This document shows positions 17,704-25,564 of a stretch of DNA of 64,000 nucleotides, in pieces. The first letter of the stretch is position 1; each line of letters opens with the position of its first letter. A model generated the notes under the pieces. The model saw nothing but the letters and a program-made list of their open reading frames with translations, searched no databases and had not been told where the DNA came from. The position numbers and the translations under genes were made by a program. Source of the stretch: JAPPHY01 sp965247535 (GTDB taxonomy: Bacteria; Chloroflexota; Dehalococcoidia; Lucifugimonadales; UBA2985); NCBI GenBank assembly GCA_965247535.1, contig OZ252018.1:992001-1056000 (forward strand). Direction: 5' to 3'.

Positions 17704-18273
17704 CTACCCCTGCTCGGATGCGACGGGGCGGCGCCACTCCGCGCGACCCTGCTCCAGCAGGTCGTTGCCGTGGACGTCGTTCACCACGATGGCCGGGAAG
17801 TCTTCGACCTCCAGCCTGCGAATGGCCTCGGTGCCCAGGTCTTCGTAGGCCACCACTTCCACGTTCCTGATGGTGCCGGAGAGCAGCGCGCCGGAGCCGC
17901 CGATGGCGCCGAAGTACACGGCGCCGTGCGACACGAACTCGTCCCGCACGTCCTTGCTCCTGCCGCCCTTCCCGATGGCCGCCTTCATGCCCAGCTCGAG
18001 CATCTTCGGCGTGAATGGGTCCATGCGATAGGCCGTGGTTGGCCCGGCGGAGCCAATGATGTCGCCTGGTCTCGGCGGCGTGGGGCCAACGTAGTAGATG
18101 ATCTGTCCCTGCAGGTCAATGGGCGGTTGCTCGCCGCGCTCCACGGCCTCGATGATGCGCCGGTGGGCGGCGTCGCGTGCCGTGTAGATCACGCCGGTGA
18201 TGAGCACCTCGTCGCCGGTCTGCAGATCGGCAAGAGCATCGTCAGTGAGGGGAGTATTCAGGTTCTTGGCCAT
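17704..18273 (-). CDS. fumB: Class I fumarate hydratase, beta (C-terminal) subunit
   Basis: The smaller half of an oxygen-sensitive [4Fe-4S] fumarase that interconverts fumarate and malate. 189 residues: LQTGDEVLITGVIYTARD, then YVGPTPPRPGDIIGSAGPTT, the conserved start of the swivel domain, and a GAVYFGAIGGSGALL loop. An upstream in-frame extension is open but lies within the alpha subunit gene. ATG 18273 overlaps the alpha TGA by one base, so the subunits are co-translated. Could also act as L-tartrate dehydratase, but the mdh neighbour favours fumarase. Confidence 0.9.
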   Translation of the reverse strand: MAKNLNTPLTDDALADLQTGDEVLITGVIYTARDAAHRRIIEAVERGEQPPIDLQGQIIYYVGPTPPRPGDIIGSAGPTTAYRMDPFTPKMLELGMKAAIGKGGRSKDVRDEFVSHGAVYFGAIGGSGALLSGTIRNVEVVAYEDLGTEAIRRLEVEDFPAIVVNDVHGNDLLEQGRAEWRRPVASEQG

Positions 18274-19118
18274 CACAGCACCGCCACCTTGAGCCTTGCG
18301 CTGTGGCACTGCAGGTTGACGCCGACGGGTAGCGAGGTGATGTGCGTTGGGTGCGTCTCCACGTTCACGGCGAGCGCGGTGGAGCGGCCGCCCCACGCCT
18401 GCGGGCCAATGCCGCTTGCGTTGACGCGCTCCAGCAGCTCCTCCTCTAGCTCGGCCACTTCCGGGTCGGGGTTGTGCTCGCCGACCTTGCGCAGGAGCGA
18501 CTTCTTGGCGATGTGCATAACGTGCTCGGCGGTGCCGCCAATGCCAACGCCCACGATCAGGGGAGGGCATGGGTTCCCGCCGGACTCCTCGATTGTGCGT
18601 AGCGTGAAGTCGATGATGCCCTTCTTGCCGTCGCCGGGACGCATGATGGACAGCCTGCTCATGTTCTCGCAGCCGCCGCCCTTGGGGAGAATCGTTACCT
18701 TCAGCCTTTCGCCCGGCACGATGTCGGTGTGGACGATGGGAGGCGTGTTGTCTCCCGTGTTGATGCGCGCCGAGAAGGGCTGCTTGACGATGGAGTTGCG
18801 CAGGAAGCCGTCCTTGTATCCGCGCCGCACGCCGTCGGCAAGCGCATCGTACAGGTCACCGCCCACGAGGTGGACGTCCTGGCCCAGCTCCAGAAACAGC
18901 ACCGTGGTGCCTGTGTCCTGGCAGAGCGCAATCTGCTTCTCCTCCGCTATCTCCGAGTTGCGGAGAATCATGTCCAGGACCTTCTGCGCCCTGGGCGCCT
19001 CCTCGTCGCGACGCGCCTTCTTCAGGGCGTCCAGCACGTCTTCCGGCAGGAAGTAGTTGGCCTCCTGGGCCAGCCGCGCGACCGTGTCAGCTATGTCCGT
19101 TACGTTTATGTCTCTCAT
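18273..19118 (-). CDS. fumA: Class I fumarate hydratase, alpha (N-terminal) subunit
   Basis: Carries the catalytic [4Fe-4S] cluster. The three family cysteines are Cys66 (ALCQDTGTTV), Cys150 (GGGCENMS) and Cys184 (NPCPPLIVGVGIGG). 281 residues matches separate alpha subunits; in enterobacteria the two halves are fused. Co-directional with mdh, 47 nt downstream of it, so malate produced here can pass to MDH. Confidence 0.93.
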   Translation of the reverse strand: MRDINVTDIADTVARLAQEANYFLPEDVLDALKKARRDEEAPRAQKVLDMILRNSEIAEEKQIALCQDTGTTVLFLELGQDVHLVGGDLYDALADGVRRGYKDGFLRNSIVKQPFSARINTGDNTPPIVHTDIVPGERLKVTILPKGGGCENMSRLSIMRPGDGKKGIIDFTLRTIEESGGNPCPPLIVGVGIGGTAEHVMHIAKKSLLRKVGEHNPDPEVAELEEELLERVNASGIGPQAWGGRSTALAVNVETHPTHITSLPVGVNLQCHSARLKVAVL

Positions 19119-19165
19119 GCCGCCTCCGAATGACGCCTGTGTCCAGGCCTGCGAGTGAACCCGAG

Positions 19166-20116
19166 TTACGCCTGCTCTGCGGCGGGTGGCCTGTTGGCCA
19201 TCACCTCTACCAGCTCCTTTACCGCGGCAGCCGAACTGTCGACGGCGGCCTTCTCCTCGTCCGAGAGGTCCACCTGGATGATCTCTTCGATTCCGGCTTC
19301 GCCGAGACGCACCGGCACGCCAATGAACAGCCCGTCGACGCCGTACTCGCCCTGCAGATAGGCTGCGCAGGGGAGGATGCGCTTCTTGTCGAGGATGATG
19401 GAGTCGACCATCTGCGCGACCGCCGCGGAGGGCGCGTAGAAGGCGCTGCCGGTCTTGAGCAGCCCCACGATCTCCGCTCCGCCGTCACGCGTGCGCTGTA
19501 CGATCCGGTCCACGGCATCCTTCGCAAGCAGCCGCCCGATGGGGATGCCGCCCACGTTGGTCGATGCCACCAACGGGACCATGGTGTCGCCGTGACCGCC
19601 CAGGACGTACGCCTGCACGTCCTCAACGGACACGCCAAGCTCCTGCGCAAGGAAGGTGCGGAAGCGTGCGGTGTCCAGTATGCCGGCCATGCCAACTACC
19701 CTCTCCCTGGGGAGGCCCGTCACGTTGAGGGTCTGCTGCGCCATGGCGTCCAGCGGGTTGGAGACCACGATGATGATGGTGTCGGGGGAGTGGCGGGCGA
19801 TCTGCTCGGCCACGCCGCCCACAATGTCCATGTTGGTGAACAGTAGGTCGTCGCGGCTCATACCGGGCCTTCGCGCAATACCCGCCGTGATGACTGCCAC
19901 GTCTGACTCGGCGGTCTCCTCGTAGGAGTTGGTGCCTGAGATCATGCTGTCGGTGCCCAGGACCGGCCCGGACTCCAGCAGGTCCAGTGCCTTGCCCTGT
20001 GGCATGCCTTCCACGATGTCAACCAACACCACGTCCGCGTAGCCCCGCTCGAACAAGCGCTGGGCGGTAGTGGCGCCCACGTTGCCCGCTCCCACAACTG
20101 TTATCTTCTTGCGCAT
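19166..20116 (-). CDS. mdh: Malate dehydrogenase (LDH-like type)
   Basis: NAD-dependent oxidation of malate to oxaloacetate. The N-terminal GAGNVGATTAQRL Rossmann loop is followed by an Asp (VLVDIVEGMPQG) that favours NAD. IVVSNPLDAM and LGGHGDTMVPL contain the catalytic His. The substrate loop ARRPGMSRDDLL with consecutive Arg residues is the malate-specific pattern. 316 residues. Lies between icd and fumA in one direction. Confidence 0.94.
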   Translation of the reverse strand: MRKKITVVGAGNVGATTAQRLFERGYADVVLVDIVEGMPQGKALDLLESGPVLGTDSMISGTNSYEETAESDVAVITAGIARRPGMSRDDLLFTNMDIVGGVAEQIARHSPDTIIIVVSNPLDAMAQQTLNVTGLPRERVVGMAGILDTARFRTFLAQELGVSVEDVQAYVLGGHGDTMVPLVASTNVGGIPIGRLLAKDAVDRIVQRTRDGGAEIVGLLKTGSAFYAPSAAVAQMVDSIILDKKRILPCAAYLQGEYGVDGLFIGVPVRLGEAGIEEIIQVDLSDEEKAAVDSSAAAVKELVEVMANRPPAAEQA

Positions 20117-20225
20117 CTAGTACTGCTCCTTCTGTGTCTTTTCGACCGCGCCAATATTGAGTACGGAGACTCCAAGTCCGGAGTGCATCGCCACTGGCTA
20201 GCCGCGGTCCGCGCCCCGGCGTATT

Positions 20226-21428
20226 CTACGTCAGAGAGTACTGCTCCCAGCGCGACTCCAGGTCGGGTTCCTGCACGGTGGACATGACGTACTCGCCAAA
20301 CTCCCGGCCTGTGGCGCCGGTGTTCCGCCCGGTCATAACAATCTTGCGTTCGTACTGACCGCATACGTCCAGGGCCTTGTGGAGCCTGGAGCCAAGGTCA
20401 TGGAAGCCGATGTGCTCCAGCATCATGGCGCCGGCGCGCATGACCGAGCTTGGGTCGGCGTACTGGTCGCGGTTCTCGCGCACCATCCTTGGAGCCGTGC
20501 CGTGAATGGCCTCGAACATGGCGTACTGCTTGCCGATGTTGGCGCTGCCTGCAGTGCCCACGCCGCCCTGTATCTGGCCAGCCTCGTCCGAGAGGATGTC
20601 GCCGTAGAGGTTGGGCAGCGCTATAACCTGGAACTCGTGGCGGCGCTCGAGGTCCAAGAGCTTCGCGGTCATGATGTCAATGTACCAGCCGTCCCAGGTA
20701 ATGTCCGGGAAGTTTGCGGCCACCTCACGTGCAATTTCCAGGAACTTGCCGTCCGTAGTCTTGACGACGTTTGCCTTGGTCACCACGGTGACCTTCGTCT
20801 TGCCGGTGCGCCTGGCATGGTCGAACGCCAGCTGGAGAATGCGCCGGGATCCCTGGGACGTGATGACGCGGAAGTCCATTGCCAGGTCGGGCGTGACGTT
20901 GATACCCTGGTTGCCCACCGCGTACATGTCTTCCGTATTCTCGCGGAAGATGATCCAGTCGATCTTCTCTTTCGGGATGCGCACGGGCCGGACGTTGGCG
21001 AACAGGTCAAGAGCCTTCCGCATTGCCACGTTTGCGCTCTCGATGTTGGGCCAGCCGTCGCCCTGCTCCGGGGTGTGGGTTGGGCCCTTGAGCGTGACGT
21101 TGCACTTGCGAATCTCTTCGAGGACGTCGTCCGGAATCGCCTGGAGCTTCTCGGCGCGGTTCTCGATGGTCAGCCCGTCGATGGTGCGGAACACCACCTT
21201 GCCACTATCCACCTGTTCCTTGAGAAGGTACTCCAGTACGCTCTGGGCTTCCGCGGTGATGGTGGGGCCAATTCCGTCACCTCCCAGCACGCCAATGACA
21301 ATTGGATCTATGGCCCCGTAGTCTGTCCAGTCGCCCTCCGCCTTGAGGTTCTCCACTCGCTCCAGCTGACCCTCAAGGACCTTGCCGAAGTGTTCCTTGG
21401 CAACTTCCAATACCTGCTTGTCCACCAT
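20226..21428 (-). CDS. icd: Isocitrate dehydrogenase
   Basis: Oxidative decarboxylation of isocitrate to 2-oxoglutarate. 400 residues of the isocitrate/isopropylmalate dehydrogenase fold: GVLGGDGIGPTITAEA at the N terminus, LFANVRPVRIP, FRENTEDMYAVGNQG, SDEAGQIQGGVGTAGSANIG and FEAIHGTAPRM near the cofactor site. ATG 21428 has AAGGAGG six bases upstream, so the further upstream open frame is not used. NAD or NADP preference cannot be settled by eye. Part of the TCA gene cluster. Confidence 0.9.
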   Translation of the reverse strand: MVDKQVLEVAKEHFGKVLEGQLERVENLKAEGDWTDYGAIDPIVIGVLGGDGIGPTITAEAQSVLEYLLKEQVDSGKVVFRTIDGLTIENRAEKLQAIPDDVLEEIRKCNVTLKGPTHTPEQGDGWPNIESANVAMRKALDLFANVRPVRIPKEKIDWIIFRENTEDMYAVGNQGINVTPDLAMDFRVITSQGSRRILQLAFDHARRTGKTKVTVVTKANVVKTTDGKFLEIAREVAANFPDITWDGWYIDIMTAKLLDLERRHEFQVIALPNLYGDILSDEAGQIQGGVGTAGSANIGKQYAMFEAIHGTAPRMVRENRDQYADPSSVMRAGAMMLEHIGFHDLGSRLHKALDVCGQYERKIVMTGRNTGATGREFGEYVMSTVQEPDLESRWEQYSLT

Positions 21429-21511
21429 GTCACGCCTCCTTGTCTGGACTAGGTCCGTAAGCCTGGTGCGCCCTCCCGGGCGCTTTGCCGCCGCGCTGGC
21501 CCCTGCCCAGG

Positions 21512-23515
21512 CTAGCCAATTAGTGCAAGGACCTCGTTCTTCTTCACCCAACTGCCGGGTGACACCTTGAACTCCTTGACCGTTCCATCCACTGGCGACG
21601 GAAGTGAGTTCTCCATCTTCATTGCTTCGATCATGAGCACGGGCGTGCCCTTCTTCACCTGCTGTCCCACCTCCACCACGTATCGAAGGAGGATGCCGGG
21701 CATGGGAGCGGTGATGGGCGTGCCGTCAGCGACCGCCGCCGCCTGTGGCGCGGGGGGAGCCGCCGGTTGGGGCGCTGCGGCCGGCTGAGGCGTGGGTGGC
21801 GGGGCAACCGGCTGGGGAGCGGGCGCTGCAGCTACGGGCTGTGGCTGTGCAACGGGCGCAACCGCGTACGTTACAGCGCCGTGGCGCCCGTCGCCGTCGA
21901 GGGCGAGAGGTTCCACCTGCACCTGGTACATCTCGCTGCCCACGTAGACGTTGAATGAGCGGGCTGCGGCTGACGATGGCGCCATCTGCGCGGCGGCCGG
22001 GGCAGCCGCCTCCTGCGAGCCCTTCTCTACGAGCAGGCCCGCACGCGCCTTGGAAACCAGTTCTTCCTCTTCGGCTATCCTCTGCTTCACCTGCTCCAGC
22101 GACTTGGGCTTGACCTCGTCAGGCACCGGTTCCTGGCCGTATTTCCACTTGAGGAAGCGAAGGCCCGTTGTGGGGTACAGGGCGTACGTCAGCACGTCAC
22201 CTACGTCCTTCGCCAGGCCTTCCGTATCCTTCCTGGCTCTCTCCAGCTCTGGGTCAAGGTAGTCGGCGGCGCGGCCTGTGACGGGCTCCTGGCCCCGCTC
22301 GTAGCCCTCAAGCACCGTTCGCGTTACCTCCGGGTCGATTGGCATTGGACTTCGGCCGTACAGACCGTATACGTAGTCCTTGATTTGACCGGATACCAGC
22401 TGGTAGCGGCCGAACAGAACGTTCTGAACTGCCTGGATGCCAACGATCTGGCTGGTGGGCGTTACCAGGGGAGGGGTGCCAAGCTCCTTACGCAGGCGTG
22501 GAAGCTCCTCGTAGACCTCCTCCAGCCTGTCCAGAGCGTCCGCTTCCTTGAGCTGCGAGACGAGGTTGCTGGCCATGCCGCCCGGGATCTGGTGGCTGAG
22601 CACGGCGGTGTCAACGATGGAGGCGCGGCTGGTGTCGATGTGGTCGCGGAGCAAAGGCGCGATCGACTCGAAGTATTCGGAGAGCTTGAGCAGTTGCTGG
22701 AGGTCCAGCCCGGTGTCTCGCGCAGTACCCTGGAGCGTCACGACCAGCGGCTCAACGGCGGCCTGGGAGGTGCGCATGGCGTAGGGGGACAGGCAGGTGT
22801 CGGCCATGTCGAGGCCTGCCTCGGCAGCCTTGAGGATTGTCATGGACGCCATGCCGCTGGTGTAGTGAGTGTGCAGCTGCACCGGGATGGAGATGCTCTC
22901 CTTCAGCGCCTTCACCAGGTTGTATGCGTCGTATGGGGCGAGCAGGCCGGCCATGTCCTTGATGCAGAGCGTATCGGCGCCCATGTCCACCAGAATCCTG
23001 GCCTTGCTCACAAAGTAGTCCAAGTTGAAGACGGGCCCACCCATGTGGGTCTCCGTGACGGAGTAGCAGATGCAGGCCTGGAAGTGCTTGCCCTTCTCCT
23101 TGACTGCCTTGGCGGCGGTCTCGAAGTTGCGCTCGTCGTTGACCGCGTCGAATACGCGGAACACGTCGATGCCCTCGTCGGCAGCGTGGTGCACGAAGGC
23201 TGTCACCACGTCGTCGGCGTAGTTGCGGTATCCGACGAGGTTCTGGCCGCGAAGCAGCATCTGCAGTGGGGTGTTGGGCATGAGCCGCTTGAGTACGCGT
23301 ACTCTCTCCCACGGGTCCTCGCCGAGGAAGCGAGTGGCCACGTCAAACGTGGCGCCTCCCCAGACCTCGGCCGACCAGAACCCCGCGCGGTCCATGTCCG
23401 CGGCAATGGGTTCCATATCGGCGGTGCGCATCCGCGTTGCTGCGAGGCTCTGGTGGGCGTCTCGCAGCGTGGTGTCGGTTATCTTGAGCGGGTTGGTGGC
23501 ATAGTCAGATATCAT
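21512..23515 (-). CDS. Oxaloacetate/pyruvate carboxyltransferase (5S type) fused to biotin carrier domain
   Basis: Transfers carboxyl groups between biotin and pyruvate/oxaloacetate. The HMG-like TIM barrel starts KITDTTLRDAHQSLAATRMR (about 11-30) and includes FRVFDAVND and the LHTHYTSGMA metal-site region. The conserved C-terminal carboxyltransferase region follows, then a Pro/Ala-rich linker (about 545-600) and a biotinyl domain with EAMKMENS (biotin Lys near residue 633). About 667 residues. ATG 23515 is chosen; a TTG at 23533 is an alternative. Annotated relatives include pyruvate carboxylase subunit B and oxaloacetate decarboxylase alpha. No biotin carboxylase is adjacent. Confidence 0.85.
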   Translation of the reverse strand: MISDYATNPLKITDTTLRDAHQSLAATRMRTADMEPIAADMDRAGFWSAEVWGGATFDVATRFLGEDPWERVRVLKRLMPNTPLQMLLRGQNLVGYRNYADDVVTAFVHHAADEGIDVFRVFDAVNDERNFETAAKAVKEKGKHFQACICYSVTETHMGGPVFNLDYFVSKARILVDMGADTLCIKDMAGLLAPYDAYNLVKALKESISIPVQLHTHYTSGMASMTILKAAEAGLDMADTCLSPYAMRTSQAAVEPLVVTLQGTARDTGLDLQQLLKLSEYFESIAPLLRDHIDTSRASIVDTAVLSHQIPGGMASNLVSQLKEADALDRLEEVYEELPRLRKELGTPPLVTPTSQIVGIQAVQNVLFGRYQLVSGQIKDYVYGLYGRSPMPIDPEVTRTVLEGYERGQEPVTGRAADYLDPELERARKDTEGLAKDVGDVLTYALYPTTGLRFLKWKYGQEPVPDEVKPKSLEQVKQRIAEEEELVSKARAGLLVEKGSQEAAAPAAAQMAPSSAAARSFNVYVGSEMYQVQVEPLALDGDGRHGAVTYAVAPVAQPQPVAAAPAPQPVAPPPTPQPAAAPQPAAPPAPQAAAVADGTPITAPMPGILLRYVVEVGQQVKKGTPVLMIEAMKMENSLPSPVDGTVKEFKVSPGSWVKKNEVLALIG

Positions 23516-23673
23516 TGCTTCCGTGCGCGCCAAAGCGAGACGCTCTGCTCACTCCTGCCGAGGCGTCTCCGCTTAGCCTGAGCTATGGCTGTCCTCTCGA
23601 TGGTTATGGAATTCGTCTACCGGGAGCCTCACGTGCCTTGGATGGTTTCCATCCCTGACGCCCTATCTCCCAA

Positions 23674-25236
23674 CTACAGGGGGATGCTGCCGTGCTTCTT
23701 GGGCGGCAGCGTCTCCTGCTTGTTCTGGAGCATTGCAAGAGCGTCTATTATCCTTGGTCGTGTCTCGGCGGGGTCTATGACATCGTCGATGTAACCCCTG
23801 CTGGCTGCAACGTATGGGTTGGCGAAGCGGTCGTGGTACTCCTCGCTGAGCCGCTCTCGGGTTTCATCCTGGTTCTCGGACTTGCGGATCTCCTCGCGGA
23901 ATATGACGTTGACTGCGGCATCCGGGCCCATGACGGCGATCTCCGCGGAGGGCCAGGCCAGGTTGATGTCGCCCCGCAGGTGCTTGCTGCTCATAACGAT
24001 GTACGCTCCGCCGTAGGCCTTGCGAATGAGCACGCTGACCTTGGGGACCGTGGCCTCCGCGTACGCGTAGAGCAGCTTGGCGCCGTGGCGAATGATGCCG
24101 CGGAACTCCTGGTCCGAGCCAGGCAGGAAGCCCGGCACGTCAATAAGCGTAACCAGTGGAATGTTGAAGGCGTCACAGAAGCGCACGAAGCGCGAAGCCT
24201 TGGTGGAAGCCTCAATGTCCAGCACGCCGGCCAGGACTGCGGGCTGCTGCGCCACTATCCCGACCGTATTGCCGTCCATTCTGCCGTAGCCAATGATCAG
24301 GTTCTGCGCGTAGCCTTCCTGCACCTCGAGGAATTCGCCGGCGTCCACAATCTGACGGATGACTTCCTTCATGTCGTAGGACTTGGAGGGGTCCTCCGGC
24401 ACGATTGCCCGAAGCTCCGGGCTGCTCCTTCCCGCCGGGTCCGTCGAGGGGACCGGAGGGGGGTCGTCGCCGTTGTTCTGAGGCAGGAACGTCAGCAACT
24501 GGCGGACCTGCTGCAGGCACTCCTCCTCGGTCGGGCTGGCGAAGTGAGCGACGCCTGTGCGCGTAAAGTGGGTCATCCAGCCGCCCAGTTCCTCGTGGGT
24601 GACCTCCTCGCCCGTGGCAGCCTTGATGACGTCCGGGCCGGTGATGTACATCTGCCCGACGCCGTTGACCATGAAGATGAAGTCCGTCAGGGAAGGGGAG
24701 TACACCGCGCCGCCCGCCGTCGGCCCCATGATTACGGAGATCTGGGGTATGACCCCGGAGAACAGGACGTTGCGGAGTATGATCTCGCCGTAGCCCGCGA
24801 GGCTGGTCACACCCTCCTGGATGCGAGCGCCGCCGGAGTCGTTGAGACCCACGATGGGAGCGCCGTTCTTGGCGGCCAGGTCCATCACCTTGGAGATTTT
24901 CTCGCCCACCACTTCGGATACGGAGCCCCCGAGCACGGTGAAGTCCTGCGAGAAAACGAACGTGAGACGGCCGTTCACACGCCCGTAGCCTGTGACGACT
25001 GCGTCTCCCAGGTAGTGCCGCTCCGCCAGTCCCAGGTCCGTCGAGCGATGCGTGACGAACGGGTCCAGCTCACGGAACGTGCCTTCGTCCAAGAGCGCGT
25101 CTATTCGCTCCCGGGCGGTTAGCTTGCCCTTTGCGTGCTGCTGATCTATGCGGGTCTGACCGCCTCCAAGGGAGGACAGTTCCCGCAACTTACCGAGCTC
25201 TTCCAACCTCTCGGAAGCCGCTTTTATGAATGCCAT
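23674..25236 (-). CDS. Acyl-CoA carboxylase carboxyltransferase subunit (propionyl/methylmalonyl-CoA, 12S type)
   Basis: Moves a carboxyl group between biotin and an acyl-CoA, most likely propionyl/methylmalonyl-CoA. About 520 residues with crotonase-like halves: GGGQTRIDQQHAKGKLTARE at the N terminus, GLNDSGGARIQEGV, GPTAGGAVYSPSL, and in the second half VPGFLPGSDQE and RKAYGGAYIVMSSK. ATG 25236 is preferred over ATG 25302, because 25302 abuts the -10 of the promoter at 25303-25331 and would lie before the expected transcription start. First gene of the TCA operon, followed by the 5S-type protein. Confidence 0.88.
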   Translation of the reverse strand: MAFIKAASERLEELGKLRELSSLGGGQTRIDQQHAKGKLTARERIDALLDEGTFRELDPFVTHRSTDLGLAERHYLGDAVVTGYGRVNGRLTFVFSQDFTVLGGSVSEVVGEKISKVMDLAAKNGAPIVGLNDSGGARIQEGVTSLAGYGEIILRNVLFSGVIPQISVIMGPTAGGAVYSPSLTDFIFMVNGVGQMYITGPDVIKAATGEEVTHEELGGWMTHFTRTGVAHFASPTEEECLQQVRQLLTFLPQNNGDDPPPVPSTDPAGRSSPELRAIVPEDPSKSYDMKEVIRQIVDAGEFLEVQEGYAQNLIIGYGRMDGNTVGIVAQQPAVLAGVLDIEASTKASRFVRFCDAFNIPLVTLIDVPGFLPGSDQEFRGIIRHGAKLLYAYAEATVPKVSVLIRKAYGGAYIVMSSKHLRGDINLAWPSAEIAVMGPDAAVNVIFREEIRKSENQDETRERLSEEYHDRFANPYVAASRGYIDDVIDPAETRPRIIDALAMLQNKQETLPPKKHGSIPL

Positions 25237-25302
25237 CTTCCTTTTCCGAATCCTTTCGTAGGATTTAGGTAGGATTGTGATGCTCTGAACCTTGCGCGCC
25301 AT

Positions 25303-25331
25303 ATCCTATCAGATATTCCTGCGCCTTGCAA
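25303..25331 (-). promoter_or_regulatory. Promoter of the carboxyltransferase/TCA operon
   Basis: Minus strand: TTGCAA (25331-25326), 17 nt, TAGGAT (25308-25303) with TGA extended -10. It places the transcription start near 25296 and so decides in favour of the downstream ATG (25236). Confidence 0.6.
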
Positions 25332-25390
25332 TGCCAGTCTCAGTCATTTGGCCTGCCGCGAGGCACTCCTCCGCCCCGAGCGGACTCAGC

Positions 25391-25419
25391 TTGAATGGCA
25401 GTTTGGCCTATGGTATTCT
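25391..25419 (+). promoter_or_regulatory. Promoter of tRNA-Pro
   Basis: TTGAAT (25391-25396), 17 nt, TATTCT (25414-25419) with TGG extended -10, ending 10 nt before the tRNA. Confidence 0.7.
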
Positions 25420-25429
25420 ACCGTATGTA

Positions 25430-25506
25430 CGGGGTGTAGCGCAGCCCGGAAGCGCACTTGCATGGGGTGCAAGGGGCCGTCGGTTCAAATCCGACCACCC
25501 CGACCA
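25430..25506 (+). tRNA. tRNA-Pro (anticodon GGG)
   Basis: 77-nt cloverleaf. Acceptor CGGGGTG pairs with CACCCCG. The anticodon stem CTTGC/GCAAG encloses the loop ATGGGGT with anticodon GGG. The T arm is GTCGG-TTCAAAT-CCGAC. CCA is encoded. The first base C is typical of bacterial tRNA-Pro. Confidence 0.95.
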
Positions 25507-25516
25507 GTCGTATCGA

Positions 25517-25532
25517 AGCCCCTCGCGGGGCT
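25517..25532 (+). terminator. Hairpin after tRNA-Pro
   Basis: AGCCCC-TCGC-GGGGCT, a perfect 6-bp stem 10 nt after the tRNA, followed by CTTGG and not a clean U-run. Plausible terminator or processing site. Confidence 0.4.
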
Positions 25533-25564
25533 CTTGGCGCCACGTTTTCGCTCACACCGCCCCG

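Noticed and set aside
18274..18570. N-terminal extension of the fumarase beta subunit
   Set aside because: It lies entirely inside the alpha-subunit gene in another frame. ATG 18273 is placed with a one-base overlap.
25237..25302. 22-residue N-terminal extension of the 12S-type carboxyltransferase
   Set aside because: ATG 25302 directly abuts a -10 box and would precede the transcription start; the family begins near 25236.
25292..25564. N-terminal extension of the MFS transporter
   Set aside because: It would read through the tRNA-Pro promoter and tRNA gene.
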